Source of the DNA: Bostrychus sinensis
Taxonomy: Eukaryota > Chordata > Actinopteri > Gobiiformes > Eleotridae
Length of the DNA stretch: 64,000 nucleotides
Reading direction: 5' to 3'
Assembly (NCBI GenBank): GCA_020698575.1
Contig: CM036244.1
Coordinates: 5,388,359 to 5,452,358, forward strand
The notes beneath the pieces were generated by a model. That model was not told where the DNA came from, did no database searches, and saw nothing but the letters and a program-made list of their open reading frames with translations. This document shows, in pieces, positions 12,482-22,707 of this stretch (position 1 is its first letter; every line of letters begins with the position of its first letter). The position numbers were made by a program, and so were the translations under genes.

Positions 12482-13153
12482 TACACTCAAGGAAAAAAGA
12501 AACGCACCACTTTCATTTTCTCAATTTGTCAAAAAATATTACAGCCAGTGAAAAATGACAGACTACAATGAGTTTAGTTCTATTCTGAGTCAAAATGAAA
12601 TGACTGTTTTCCTGGTTCCGGTTGATTGATTTTGATGAGCAATAACAACTGTATTTTTGTATTAATCACCTATGTCTGGGTCATGAGTAAAACTCAGAGA
12701 TGAACTGGACCTGTCCTCAATTGTGCACAACCATTCCCTATAAAAAGACACCAAAATGGAAAAAAAAAGCACATTTGTTCCCAATGCCACGACTCCTGCA
12801 ACCAGAGAGAGATTGGCAGCCATTGGCCTGCTTCAAGCTGAAGGAGCACACGGCTGTAGCCAGGAGTTTGGAGTCCATCACTCTACTGTTGTACGCCTCG
12901 CTGAGCGTTTCCACACCACTGGATCCTCCAATGACCGTCCCAGATCTGGTCGACCACATGTCACAACTGCTGCATTATTATTGTTTGGTCATGTTATTGT
13001 TATTGAAACCGTCATAAGCATTGATTAATTGGGTCTGAATATCAGGGACGGGTTTATGGTTGATGTGCACATGGAATATTTCCATCAAAAATAAGTAACC
13101 AAACAAAAATGTGGTAAAAAAGCAGTGGTGCGTTTCTTTTTTCCTTGAGTGTA
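12482..13153 (+). mobile_element. Internally deleted Tc1-like transposon
   Basis: Perfect 30-bp terminal inverted repeats begin TACACTCAAGGAAAAAAGAA at the left and recur in reverse complement at the right end. TA target sites flank both ends (12480-12481 and 13154-13155). The 672-bp length, against about 1.6 kb for full Tc1 elements, and the truncated transposase show an internal deletion. Confidence 0.9.
12756..13028 (+). pseudogene. Tc1 transposase, N-terminal DNA-binding part only
   Basis: This 90-codon frame starts at the ATG after a CTATAAAAAG motif. Residues 1-70 match the Tc1 N-terminal helix-turn-helix: TPATRERLAAIGLLQAEGA, GVHHSTVVRL, ERFHTTGSSNDRPRSGRPH. This domain normally binds the transposon ends. 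After residue ~70 the sequence stops resembling transposase, and the DDE catalytic domain is gone. A short peptide with an intact binding domain could in principle occupy the inverted repeats, but there is no evidence it is expressed. Confidence 0.85.
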
Positions 13154-13383
13154 TATTAATAAATGGAATGTAAAGTCCTTTATGTCTCTGCCAGACCTGA
13201 CCTGTGTTTAGATTCTCCAGGTGAAACTCCTGGGCTGGTGCTGTTTGGCAATAAATTAAGTTAATTATTATTACGATGACCTACACTGCTTCCTGTATCT
13301 GCCACAAAAGTATGAAAGTATGAAGTATGTCGCTCCGTGAGTGTGACTTCCTGTGTGAAGCTCCAGAGACCAGAGCAGTGTGG

Positions 13384-13434
13384 AGATGATAAAGCTGTTC
13401 CTCCTCAGATCTTCAGAGCTGCTCACCTGCTCAG
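13384..13434 (+). promoter_or_regulatory. Candidate non-coding leader exon with splice donor
   Basis: The sequence CTCACCTGCTCAG followed by GTGAGTCTCTGCTCTC is a strong donor (CAG|GTGAGT). It lies on the same strand as the odorant receptor 3.2 kb downstream, which has an acceptor just before its ATG. The donor surroundings (GGTGAGTCTCT, CTCTCT) resemble those at 18004. No TATA box is clear. Assignment to the receptor is inference. Confidence 0.3.
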
Positions 13435-14349
13435 GTGAGTCTCTGCTCTCTCACAAACACAGGCATCAGTATCATCTGGAAGAGTTTACACACACTGTTA
13501 GAAGATAGTTTGAAATGTTTTTTATGTTTGTTATGTTTGCTTCTCTTTTCCTTCAAGTGATCTCTAGAACTTCCAGGTCAACACTAAATATCAATTTGTT
13601 CTTAATGTTGTTTCTGGTAAACTAAAGGCTAAATGAAAGTGATTTTTTTAATGGAGACTGTGACAGACTCAGACTCTGACAAATCTGAGGAGTTTTTGTG
13701 TTTCTGTGTTTTTCTAAAAAGGCTTTGACTCCTCACTGTAGCCATGATTTTAGATGCACAACTTAAATTTCAGATCCACACTGAGAACATCTTTAAAAAC
13801 TGTTCTCAGCGGCTGTTCCTCTGAGGAAGCTTGGGTCAGTCCACGGATTATAGAAGCTGTTTATAAAACTGTTGCTGAAAGAGTTTTCCCCTCACTGCAT
13901 GGGACAGTCACATGACCTGCAGAAATAAAAATTGTGTCAGTGGCCTCTGAGATTGTTGGGAATCCTCAAACACCACTGAGCTGCAGAGAGGACGCTGGGT
14001 AAAGCCAGAGCTGTTGTGTTTCCTCTGAGTCTGACTCTGGGCACAGAGAGTTCCACGTCCAAGTCATTTGTTTCTTGTGCTGTGGACTTTCTGAATGTGG
14101 CTGGGCTCTGATGTGTTTCTGTGACTTTTGGAAAGTTTGGTGCTGACTGTTTATCTTTGTAATTTTTGTCTTGTCTTGCTTGTGCTGCTGGGCCAAAGGT
14201 GGGAGATAAATTATTCTGTTTTATTTAAAATGAATCTGAAGAAGAAGCAGCTGATGAAAGACTTATTTTTATTTTATGCAACAATATTTTCTGCTGTTTT
14301 CATTCTTATCTGTTTTAAAGCAGTAGGCTGTGTTCATGTGACGAGACTG
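13435..14349. other. Non-coding, nothing recognised
   Basis: Possible intron of the odorant receptor downstream. No gene or element supported. Confidence 0.4.
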
Positions 14350-14692
14350 AGACCGCGACCGAGACCGAGACCGCGACCGAGACCGAGACCGCGACCGAGA
14401 CCGCGACCGAGACCGCGACCACGACCGCGACCGAGACCGAGACCGAGACCGCGACCGAGACCGCGACCGAGACCGCGACCGAGACCGCGACCGAGACCGA
14501 GACCGCGACCGAGACCGCGACCGAGACCGAGACCGCGACCGAGACCGACCGAGACCGCGACCGAGACCGAGACCGCGACCGAGACCGCGACCGACACCGA
14601 GACCGCGACCGACACCGAGACCGCGACCGAGACCGCGACCGAGACCGCGACCGAGACCGAGACCGCGACCGCGACCGAGACCGCGACCGAGA
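14350..14692 (+). repeat. GACCGA/GACCGC hexanucleotide array
   Basis: About 57 hexamers of GACCGA and GACCGC in irregular alternation, with a few GACCAC, ACCGACA and 4-bp slips. All six frames are nearly stop-free, giving Arg-Pro, Arg-Ser or Gly-Arg dipeptide frames that should not be read as proteins. Confidence 0.95.
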
Positions 14693-15116
14693 CGTTGTTC
14701 AGAGTCCTGGGCTGGGCTCTGGTTCATGTCTCTGTGAGTTCTGGCTCTGTCCACACGAAACACAAACTGGGACAGAGTTTAACTTCTCCTCTGTTCTTTT
14801 TTCTTTTCTGAACACAACTAGGGTGAAATTATTTTATCACCATTCACAAAGTGTAAAATTATAGGACGAAAGGTTTAAATATGATGGGATTTATGAATAC
14901 AAACAATGACATGGTGAATAATGTTGTGACAAAAGTCTTTAGATAAACACTGCTTTTGTCTTGTTAAAAACTGGGACAGAGAGTGTTGTTACAGCTCTGG
15001 AATGGGACGTCCCGGACGTCAGGGACAGGACAGCTCTGAGCACATCCAACATTTATGGATTTTCTGTTGGATATTTCTGTTAAAAATAATGACACTTTTA
15101 TTTATTGCAACAATAA

Positions 15117-15207
15117 CAGCAATACACAATAACAATAATAATAACAATAATAATAATCATAATAATAACAATAATAATAATCATAATAATAACAATAATA
15201 ATAATAA
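15117..15207 (+). repeat. AAT/AAC microsatellite
   Basis: Imperfect ATA-ACA-ATA trinucleotides with scattered ATC units. Confidence 0.9.
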
Positions 15208-15765
15208 AATAGTCAAACATGAATACAGAGAACAAACAGATTACCTGTAGTGTGGGGGATGTATGTCCTGGCATTTAAATGGAGGATCTTTTTTCATTAT
15301 AAATAAATTTGGCTTTTTTATTAGGAAAGTCTAATGTTCTGAAATAAAATCTTAAAACAAGACTTGATTGGGCATTTTACTGTAAAAACAGGAGAAATTA
15401 CATTTCTTAATGCTGTCGTCAGTGTTTTCTCTTTTACTGAAAGACAGAATGCAGCTGAGCAGGTTTTATATCGTAACCATTCTGTCGCTGTTTTTAACGA
15501 CTTTTCAGATTTTTCCTGCGACTGATTTTCAAAAAAGCAACAAATCTGGTGACTTTCTGTGGTGTTGTTAGAGACTCGTGACAAACATGAAGCACTGATC
15601 ATTCCTCCTCCACCTCCTGCTCTGAGCTTCTCCTCCGTCTCAGCTCCTGCTGAGCTCTTGACTCCGCCTCTTTCCCTCTGCCACAGACCAATCAGCAGCA
15701 GGCGCTGCCACAAGCTCCTCCTCCGACTCTGACGTCTCAGGTCTGGGAGCTGCAGCTCAGAGCTG

Positions 15766-15861
15766 TTTTTTTTTTTTTTTTTTGTTTATTCAACACATTT
15801 TAGTATAATACAAATATTTTAAAGACATTACAGCACTGTTCAATAATACACAAAACAAAAT

Positions 15862-15900
<39 letters not shown>

Positions 15901-15953
15901 TAATAATAATAATAAAAATTAAATAACAATAATAATAATAATATAACAATAAC

Positions 15954-16005
<52 letters not shown>

Positions 16006-16009
16006 TAAC

Positions 16010-16053
<44 letters not shown>
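15766..16053 (+). repeat. Poly-T followed by a long AAT microsatellite
   Basis: T18 at 15766-15783, then non-repeat AT-rich sequence, then about 190 bp of AAT units broken by ATAACA and AAAAATT interruptions. A GACCAAGA-rich degenerate stretch follows at 16140-16256. Confidence 0.9.
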
Positions 16054-16055
<2 letters not shown>

Positions 16056-16351
16056 TGGGGGCTGCTTGTTCAGAGGAGCACCAGGTATTGACCTCACTGA
16101 CTCCAGCCAAGAGTTACTTTTCTTACTGAGGACTTGGCAACACTGAGACAAAGACCAAGTCAAGACCAAGAGTCTAAAACTGAACCAAGACTATCAGGGG
16201 CCAAGACTGAGTCAAGACTGAGACGGAGTCCAGACTGAGACCAGACCAAGACCTAGGTTCTAACGCTTTGGCCCACGGCTGCTTTAAACATTTTCTTGTT
16301 CTCCCACTTTTGTTTTCTGCCTGCGACACTGCTGTGTATGAGCCACTGATA

Positions 16352-16553
16352 ATCCTGGTTTAGTCCTGGTTTAGTCCTGGTTTAGTCCTGGTTTAGACCT
16401 GGTTTAGTCCTGGTTTAGTCCTGGTTTAGTCCTGGTTTAGTCCTGGTTTAGACCTGGTTTAGTCCTGGTTTAGTCCTGGTTTAGTCCTGGTTTAGTCCTG
16501 GTTTAGACCTGGTTTAGTCCTGGTTTAGTCCTGGTTTAGTCCTGGTTTAGTCC
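16352..16553 (+). repeat. 11-bp minisatellite (TCCTGGTTTAG), about 18 copies
   Basis: Units TCCTGGTTTAG with an ACCTGGTTTAG variant at roughly every fifth position. The array ends about 68 bp before the odorant-receptor splice acceptor, so it probably lies in the 5' UTR intron. The same family occurs at five other places in the window. Confidence 0.95.
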
Positions 16554-16608
16554 TGTTGGTTCTTGGTAAGACAGATGTATTCTGTGGTGTTGTTCAGAGT
16601 CTGCTCCT

Positions 16609-16621
16609 CTTCTTGTTTCAG
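16609..16621 (+). promoter_or_regulatory. Splice acceptor in front of odorant receptor 1
   Basis: TCTTCTTGTTTCAG is a pyrimidine-rich tract ending in CAG, 9 bp upstream of the ATG. Many vertebrate odorant receptors have a non-coding leader exon spliced to a single coding exon, and this site fits that layout. Confidence 0.5.
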
Positions 16622-16630
16622 TTTTAGTCG

Positions 16631-17722
16631 ATGGAGAACCTGAGCTCGGACGTCCTGCTGCTGGAGAACCTGAGCTCGGACGTCCTGCTGCTGGAGAACC
16701 TGAGCTCGGACGTCCTGCTGCTGGAGAACCTGAGCTCGGACGTCCTGCTGCTGGAGAACCTGAGCTCGGACGTCCTGCTGCTGGAGAACCTGAGCTCGGA
16801 CGTCCTGCTGCTGGAGGGTCTGCAGGTGTCCGCGCGCTCCTCTGTGGCCGCCTTCCTGCTGCTGCTGCTGGTCTACGTCTTCATCATGGTGTCCCACCTG
16901 GGGCTGGTGGTCCTGATCGGGCTGGACAGGGGCCTGCACCAGCCCATGTACCTGCTGTTCTGTAACATGAGCGTGAACGACGTGTTCGGGGCGACCACGG
17001 TGATCCCGCGCCTCCTCGCCGACCTCCTGACCTCTCCGCCGCGCAGACGCATCTCCTACGGCCTGTGCGCGCTGCAGGCCTTCTGCGCGCACTTCCACGC
17101 CAGCGCCGTGCACTCGGTGCTGATGATCATGGCGTTCGACCGCTACGTGGCCATCTGCGACCCTCTGCGGTACGCCTCGGTGATGACGCGGCGCATGGTG
17201 CTGAAGCTGTCGGCGGCGGCGTGGGGCGTGTGCTTCGCGGCCGTCCTGGTGCTCATCCTTCTCTCCGTTCGCCTGTCGCGCTGCAGGAGTTTCGTCTTCA
17301 ACCCGTTCTGCGACAACGCCTCGCTGTTCAAGCTGTCGTGCGAGAGCGTCCTGATCAACAACGCGTACGGCCTGGGCTACACGGCGGCGCTGCTGGGCTC
17401 GTCGCTGGGCAGCGTGGCGCTGACGTACCTGCGCATCGCCGCCGCCTGCCTGAGCCGCCGCAGCCGCAGCCTGAACCGGCGAGCGCTGCAGACCTGCGCG
17501 ACTCACCTGGCGGCGTACGCCGTCATGTTCGTGTCCGGCGGCGTCATCATCGCGCTGCACCGGTTCCCGGAGCTGTCCCGCCACAGGAAGCTGGCCTCCA
17601 TCCTGTTCCACGTGGTTCCTCCGGCGCTGAACGCCGTCATCTACGGACTGCAGATCAGAGAGGTGCGAGACAAGATCCTGCTGGTGTTTCACAAGAACAA
17701 GTCCGCCGTCAAACCGTCCTGA
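16631..17722 (+). CDS. Odorant receptor, 363 aa, with repeated N-terminus
   Basis: This is a seven-helix G-protein-coupled odorant receptor for the olfactory neuron membrane, on one coding exon. Family marks: HQPMYLLF at 103-110 (loop 1/TM2), MAFDRYVAICDPLRY at 167-181 (DRY at 170-172, end of TM3), C145 before TM3 with extracellular-loop-2 cysteines C218, C227 and C237, LNRRALQTCATHL at 281-293 (entry to TM6) and PALNAVIYG at 331-339 (TM7). The ATG at 16631 aligns with the MEN start of the two neighbouring receptors. Residues 2-61 are six perfect copies of ENLSSDVLLL. With one copy the protein would be 313 aa, exactly the length of the minus-strand neighbour, so the extra 50 residues are a recent expansion of the extracellular tail. 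Each copy has an N-L-S glycosylation sequon. The coding region is GC-rich compared with the flanks. Ligand unknown. Confidence 0.95.
   Translation: MENLSSDVLLLENLSSDVLLLENLSSDVLLLENLSSDVLLLENLSSDVLLLENLSSDVLLLEGLQVSARSSVAAFLLLLLVYVFIMVSHLGLVVLIGLDRGLHQPMYLLFCNMSVNDVFGATTVIPRLLADLLTSPPRRRISYGLCALQAFCAHFHASAVHSVLMIMAFDRYVAICDPLRYASVMTRRMVLKLSAAAWGVCFAAVLVLILLSVRLSRCRSFVFNPFCDNASLFKLSCESVLINNAYGLGYTAALLGSSLGSVALTYLRIAAACLSRRSRSLNRRALQTCATHLAAYAVMFVSGGVIIALHRFPELSRHRKLASILFHVVPPALNAVIYGLQIREVRDKILLVFHKNKSAVKPS
16634..16813 (+). repeat. Six perfect 30-bp coding repeats
   Basis: The 30-bp unit GAGAACCTGAGCTCGGACGT plus CCTGCTGCTG is repeated six times without a single substitution and keeps the reading frame. 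Perfect identity implies very recent expansion or strong homogenisation, or a collapsed/expanded assembly. Confidence 0.97.
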
Positions 17723-17737
17723 GATTTAACAGAGTTT

Positions 17738-17743
17738 AATAAA
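17738..17743 (+). terminator. Polyadenylation signal AATAAA
   Basis: AATAAA begins 16 bp after the odorant-receptor stop codon, which would give a very short 3' UTR. The pseudogene at 20547-21270 has a similar AATAAA at 21321-21326. Confidence 0.55.
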
Positions 17744-17959
17744 AGTGACGAGAAATCCTGGTGTTCTGTCTTTGATCAGCTCCCCACCTCTGAAGCCGTC
17801 ATTAAGTCTTTTATTATTTTATATCTAATATATTATATGTTACTTTTATTATGTTAGGTTGAACCTATTTGTTATAAAGATAATAATTGGAGTTATGTTT
17901 CTGAGCTGACGTCTGTTGTCGTACAGCTCTTTAAACTCTGGAGAACGTTCTGGAGTTTT

Positions 17960-18006
17960 TATAAAAGTGCAGCAGATGCAGGACGAGTTCAGTTCAGACC
18001 GAGGTG
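17960..18006 (+). promoter_or_regulatory. TATA box and candidate leader exon donor
   Basis: TATAAAAG at 17960-17967 is followed 37 bp later by GACCGAG|GTGAGTCTCTC, a good splice donor after position 18003. The arrangement suits a short non-coding first exon for the receptor pseudogene 2.5 kb downstream, which has ATTCCCAG as acceptor just before its ATG. The link is inferred. Confidence 0.35.
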
Positions 18007-19373
18007 AGTCTCTCAGCTCTCTGTCGACAGGAAAGAGCAGTGACTATACTTCATGTTTTTATGATTATTTCACAGTTAGACATAAAACAGTTTAAGGTTC
18101 AAGGTGTCTGTTATTTCTTCTTCTTACTGTGATTTATGTGACTATTACAAAACTTACTGAATATTATAAGCCTCGATAGCGACAGTGACTGAAAGAAAAG
18201 TGTAACCCATTATTCATCACTGAGGACAATGGTTTAAAGTCATTTATAATCGTTTATAATTTATCAGAAGCTGTAAATATTTCAGCTAAAGGTGAAATGG
18301 AAGCGTTTGTTGCCTCCACAGAGCAGGACGTGTTGTGTTTTTAAAGATCTTTTGTGTTGTGTGACGTTTTCCAGCTGAACTTTAGGACTTTTCAATAACT
18401 TTTAACACCGCTGATTTTAAATCTAACGCTAAAAGTTGGGTCTTGGTCTTGAGACATTTCATGGTTTTGCTCTCAGCTGCAGTTTAACTCGGTCTTGGTC
18501 TTGAATCCAATGTGGATGTGGCGGTCTCTGAGAATTATTTTAGTTTCCAGCATCAGAAGAACCAGGAAAATGTTCTGCGTTTGTTTATTTCAACCACTTT
18601 TCTTCCTAATTTATGCGTTAGTTCCCAGGACTTGGTCTTGGTCTTGATTCAAAACACGTGAAGCTACGGTTTTAAGTTTTTAATTCATCGATAAAATGTG
18701 TGTAAATGTACTTTGGCATTTGTTTTATTGTTTTATATTTTGTATGTTCCATGTAAAATATAAAAAATCCTAGTGTGTGTAAAGGAAAGTTGGGAAACAT
18801 GCTCCGTCTTTGTTTAAAGATGAGAATGTGGAACTGTTTTTGGAGACAACAATAAACATGAAATCCTGCAGAGAGAGGTCGTTTCAATTAAAAATGTGCT
18901 TTTGTTAAGACTCATGTTCACAGCAGAGACAAACAACACAACACACAATGATCAGTGTGAATGAAAATAAAAGTGTGTTGCTGCAGGGCCACAGTTCCAG
19001 GGCCGTAACCTCAGGCAGTGCAGCTGGGGCCCAGGAGGTTTAGGGGCCCATCACAGCGGGCCCTTGTTCATCTGTGGTCTGTGTTTAAAATATTCATAAT
19101 AAACCGGCGCAGCACAGGGTTAGGGTTAAGCCTTACTCGGTCACAGAAGTGAGATATTAACATAAATTAAACATAAAGTCAGCATAGTTCTGCCAACTCA
19201 GTGTCTGTTTTTAAATCTAAATTGAAAACTTACTTTTACAGAATTGCATTTTTAGATTAGCTTGTTTTTTTCTAAGCTAGTTTTATTGTCTTTATTGTGT
19301 TTGGTGTTATATTGATAATATTTAAAAAAAAAAAAAAATCAAACACGTAAAGCACTGTAAATATGCTCTGTAA

Positions 19374-19415
<42 letters not shown>

Positions 19416-19661
19416 TTCAAAATAAAATAAAAAAAATAAAAATAATAATAATAAAATTCAATTTTAAATCCTGTTAACATGAACAAAGAAATCTTTTTTC
19501 TTCAGATAAATACACAAATTGTAATAAAATATGAATATAGTTTCACTAAATATGAGTGAACGAGCAGCTGATTTTGTGTCAAACTCCAGTAAAACACCAA
19601 CAGATTATTAATTAAAAAATTTAATGCATGAACCTAAAGTACTTTACCAGGCCACGCCTCT
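18007..19661. other. Non-coding, AT-rich
   Basis: No gene recognised. It contains repeated TTGGTCTTGG phrases (18435-18650), a GGGCCC-rich degenerate patch near 19025-19065, an A-run at 19323-19336 and an AAT microsatellite at 19378-19460. Confidence 0.5.
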
Positions 19662-19938
19662 GAGTGGTTCCCAACCTTTTTTCCAAGTGACCTGTGTCTT
19701 GTGAGTTGTTAAAAAGACTCCTGACCTTAATAATTAGGAAAAAGTCATTTATTTGGTTTCACTGCGTAACAAAAACATCACAGAAGTATTATTCATCTTT
19801 CAACGCATTTTCTGAGACCACTGCAGCAGGAACCACACATCGTCACTCAGACACAGCTTGGACCTGGTTTTCAGGAGGCCCACTGTGAAACTTTGGTGAC
19901 CCCTGGCGGGGTCCCGACCCCCAGGTTGGGAATCACTG
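19662..19938. mobile_element. hAT-type MITE, copy 1
   Basis: The ends are AGTGGTTCCCAACCTTTTTT and CCCCAGGTTGGGAATCACTG, inverted. It is the same family as the copy at 33982-34276 (shared TTTTCCAAGTGACC and ATCACAGAAGTATTATT). No clear target duplication remains. Confidence 0.7.
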
Positions 19939-20035
19939 ATTTGAACTAAAGCCAGTGGTAGAAAGTCTGTAAATATTTGAGGGAGAATGATTACTAGAAA
20001 GTCTGAAGTTTTTTGTACCTGTTTGTAAAAAGTAG

Positions 20036-20400
20036 TAGTCCCAGTGGTAGCAGGGTCACACTCCCTCCTCACAGCAAGAAGGTCCTGGGTTAGATTCCTG
20101 CAGCGTGTGGGGCCTCTCTGTGGAGTTTGTGCTCCTGTGTCTGGGTGGGTTTCCTGCCAGGTTTTCTGGGCCTCCTGAAAAGATCCAACTTTAGGCCTCA
20201 TCATCACAAACTAAGCTAATCTTATATTATCATTGTAAGATTTTTCCCATCAGTTATGGGCCCTGGGAATCATCCTCACCGTCCCCCCATGACAGCACCC
20301 CTGGCTCCTGACAGCTTTAACCCAGAGACACTGAAGCATGGGTCAAATAACCCCTAGCCCAAGGACACATTTCCTACAGGGACAATAAAATCGACCTGAA
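20036..20400 (+). mobile_element. Degenerate tRNA-derived SINE
   Basis: AGTGGTAGCAGGGTCACACT, CACAGCAAGAAGGTCCTGGG and TTAGATTCC (B-box remnant) form the tRNA-like head. Next comes CTCTGTGGAGTTTGTGCTCC with TGTCTGGGTGGGTTTCC, and a tail with ATTTCCTACAGGGACAATAA. This is the usual order in a very common teleost SINE group. It lies about 150 bp before the receptor pseudogene. Confidence 0.65.
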
Positions 20401-20546
20401 CCTTAGTAATAGTGGTGTTGGTTGTACAGAATTATTCTGAAGTACCAGTACTTTTACTTGAGTACTTCTGTCTCTGGCGGACACATTTCTCAGACGTCAG
20501 ATCTTAGCTCGAATGTAGCTGATGCTAATGGTTCATTCCCAGGCTG

Positions 20547-21270
20547 ATGGAGAACCTGTCCCACCACAGCCCGGTCCTGCTGCTGGAGGGCTTCAGCCTG
20601 CCCCCTCAGACCTCCCTCTGCATCTGGATCTTCCTCCTGGTCGGCTTCCTCTTCATCGTCAGCGTCAACGCCGCGGTGGTCTACGCGGTCGTCACCAATC
20701 GCCGCCTGCACCAGCCCATGTACCTGCTCTTCTGCAACATGGCCGTCAACGACGTCCTGGCCTGCTCCAGCTGATGGTCTCGGCCTGGACGGTGGCGCTG
20801 GTCCCGGTCCTCCTGGCGCTCACTGTACGCCTGAGCCACTGCCGCGCGCTGGTGGTGGGCCTGTACTGCACCAACGCGGCGCTCTTCGGGCTCTCGTGCG
20901 AAAGCGTGGTCATAAACAACGTCTATGGCCTGACGTACACCGGCGTCCTGTACGCCTGCTCCGTCGGCTCCATGGTGCTCACCTACTCCCGCATCACGGT
21001 CGTGTGTCTGACCAACAACAGCCGCTCCCTGAACCGAAAGCCCTGAAAACCTGCAGTACACATCTGGCGGTGTACCTGGTGTCCCTGTTCTCCGGCATGA
21101 TGACCATTACCTTTTACCGGTTCCCACACTTGACTCAAGAGCGCCACCTGGTCAGTATCCTGTACTACATCATCCCGGGCAGCCTGAACCCGATTATCTA
21201 CGGGCTCCAGTCCAAAGAAATACGCAGCTACGTCTCAGGAGTGTTCAGGAGCATCAAGGTTCTGCCCTGA
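20547..21270 (+). pseudogene. Odorant receptor pseudogene
   Basis: It starts MENLSHHSPVLLLEGFSL, like the neighbouring receptors, and keeps TM1 and HQPMYLLFCNMAVNDVL. Then about 70 codons are missing: the rest of TM2, TM3 with the DRY motif, and the start of TM4. The deletion near 20765 shifts the frame and gives a stop (20772-20774). The frame resumes at QLMVSAWTVALV and runs through LYCTNAALFGLSCESVVINN and NSRSLNRK. A second frameshift near 21040 separates KTCSTHLAVYLVSLFSGMM and PGSLNPIIYGLQSKEIRS. Without TM3 and DRY it cannot fold as a receptor. It is closest to the minus-strand receptor at 22708-23649 by eye. Confidence 0.93.
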
Positions 21271-21320
21271 CCGAGATGTTGCTCACATTTTTGTATCGCA
21301 GTAAAATTAATGTACAGTGT

Positions 21321-21326
21321 AATAAA
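21321..21326 (+). terminator. Polyadenylation signal relic of the receptor pseudogene
   Basis: AATAAA lies 51 bp past the ancestral stop codon, the same arrangement as in the intact plus-strand receptor. Confidence 0.45.
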
Positions 21327-21639
21327 AGTTTATAAAAACACTGATTCTGTGTTTGTTTCTTTAAAAATAGAGAACCAGGGACCTCCAGACCCTGACCTTC
21401 CTCTCTCTTCTGAAGGCCGGGACGAGTTTGATGCGGTCGGTAATTTAAGTCTGTTTGGTGAGTTCTGAGTGAGATGTAGTGGGACACAGTTGGACCTAGT
21501 TCTGAGTGAACATCAAATCTGTGTCAGGCGTCGTCTCAAACGAGCTCTGACTGGCTGTGTCCTGTTCACATCTGTGACACATCTGTGTTTAACATCAAAA
21601 TATAAGGAACTTTCTGTTCTACTTCATTATGTTTCTGTG

Positions 21640-21846
21640 ACGCTAATGTGCTGCAGTTAGCTTATCTTAGCTTTAGCCTTGTGCTAATGTGCTGCAGTTA
21701 GCTTATCTTAGCTTTAGCCTTGTGCTAATGTGCTGCAGGTAGCTTATCTTAGCTTTAGCCTTGTGCTAAGGTGCTGCAGGTAGCTTATCTTAGCTTTAGC
21801 CTTGTGCTAATGTGCTGCAGTAAGCTTATCTTAGCTTTAGCCTCGT
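21640..21846 (+). repeat. 41-bp minisatellite, five copies
   Basis: The unit contains GCTAATGTGCTGCAGTTAGC followed by TTATCTTAGCTTTAGCCTTGT. Copies differ at one to three bases (GTTAGC/GGTAGC/GTAAGC). Confidence 0.93.
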
Positions 21847-22707
21847 GCAGATAAAAACATCCTCCTCCTCTGAGGCAAACAGCTGCAATAATCCAGTTCC
21901 TTTTGTTCATTACTGTGATCAGACGAGTTTAGTTTAGAGTATGATTATTATTCCCTGAAAAATACTGGAGTTAAACACAGAGTTGTGGCGTTTTGTTTAT
22001 TAGACTGCTGCGACTGAGGAACCAGACTGTCCTGCTTTCAAAAAGAAAGTAGGAGTGTCTGGTTGGTCAGGTCAGCGATGCGCCGCTTTCGTCTCGCCCT
22101 TCGTTTCTCTGATTGGTTACTGCTGTGATTGTTCCACCCATAGAAATGGCAATCGACCAAAAAAGGTTGTGGACATCTTTTTTAGAGATTTAAACTTTTT
22201 TAATCCACTTTAATTTATTTCTACAATCTATACACAAGTGAATATTTAGATAAAGACATTTTAAGACACAGTAGAAAAAGACAGAAACATTTCTCACATT
22301 AATAAAAAATATTTATTTTTATTTTAGTTAATCTGTGAAAGCAAAACAGTTCTCTATATCAGGGGTTCTCAGACTGTGGTGCAGGTCCCACTGGTGGTTC
22401 TCCTGATGCAGTTTCCTTTAAGGTCAATTTTATTTTTGCTTTAGTTGGGGATTACATTTGAAGTTTAGACCACTGCTTAGTCCTGGTTTAGGCACAGTTT
22501 AGGCCTTGGTTCATCCTGGTTTTAGCTCCTGGAGCATCCTGGTGCTTGGGGCCATTTACACAACAACTCTGGTTTAATCCTGGTTTTGGTCCTAGTTTTT
22601 GTTGAGGTTTTCACCCTGGTTTAGTCCTAGTCTTGGCTCTTTTTAAAGCCCAATATTGTCTGAGGTGGTCCTTGGTGTGAGAACTCCTGCTCTACTTTTA
22701 AATAATT
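21847..22707. other. Non-coding between convergent receptors
   Basis: No gene. Degenerate CTGGTTTAG/CCTAGTTT phrases at 22475-22640 look like decayed members of the 11-bp family. TTTATT at 22428-22433 could be a minus-strand polyadenylation signal for the receptor at 22708. Confidence 0.5.

Noticed and set aside
14128..14811. Arg-Pro / Arg-Ser dipeptide proteins that look like SR-domain factors
   Set aside because: They are frames of a hexanucleotide array with no flanking RNA-binding domain.
16547..17739. Long frames opposite and overlapping the odorant receptor
   Set aside because: GC-rich coding sequence leaves shadow frames open. Only the plus-strand 16631 frame carries receptor motifs.
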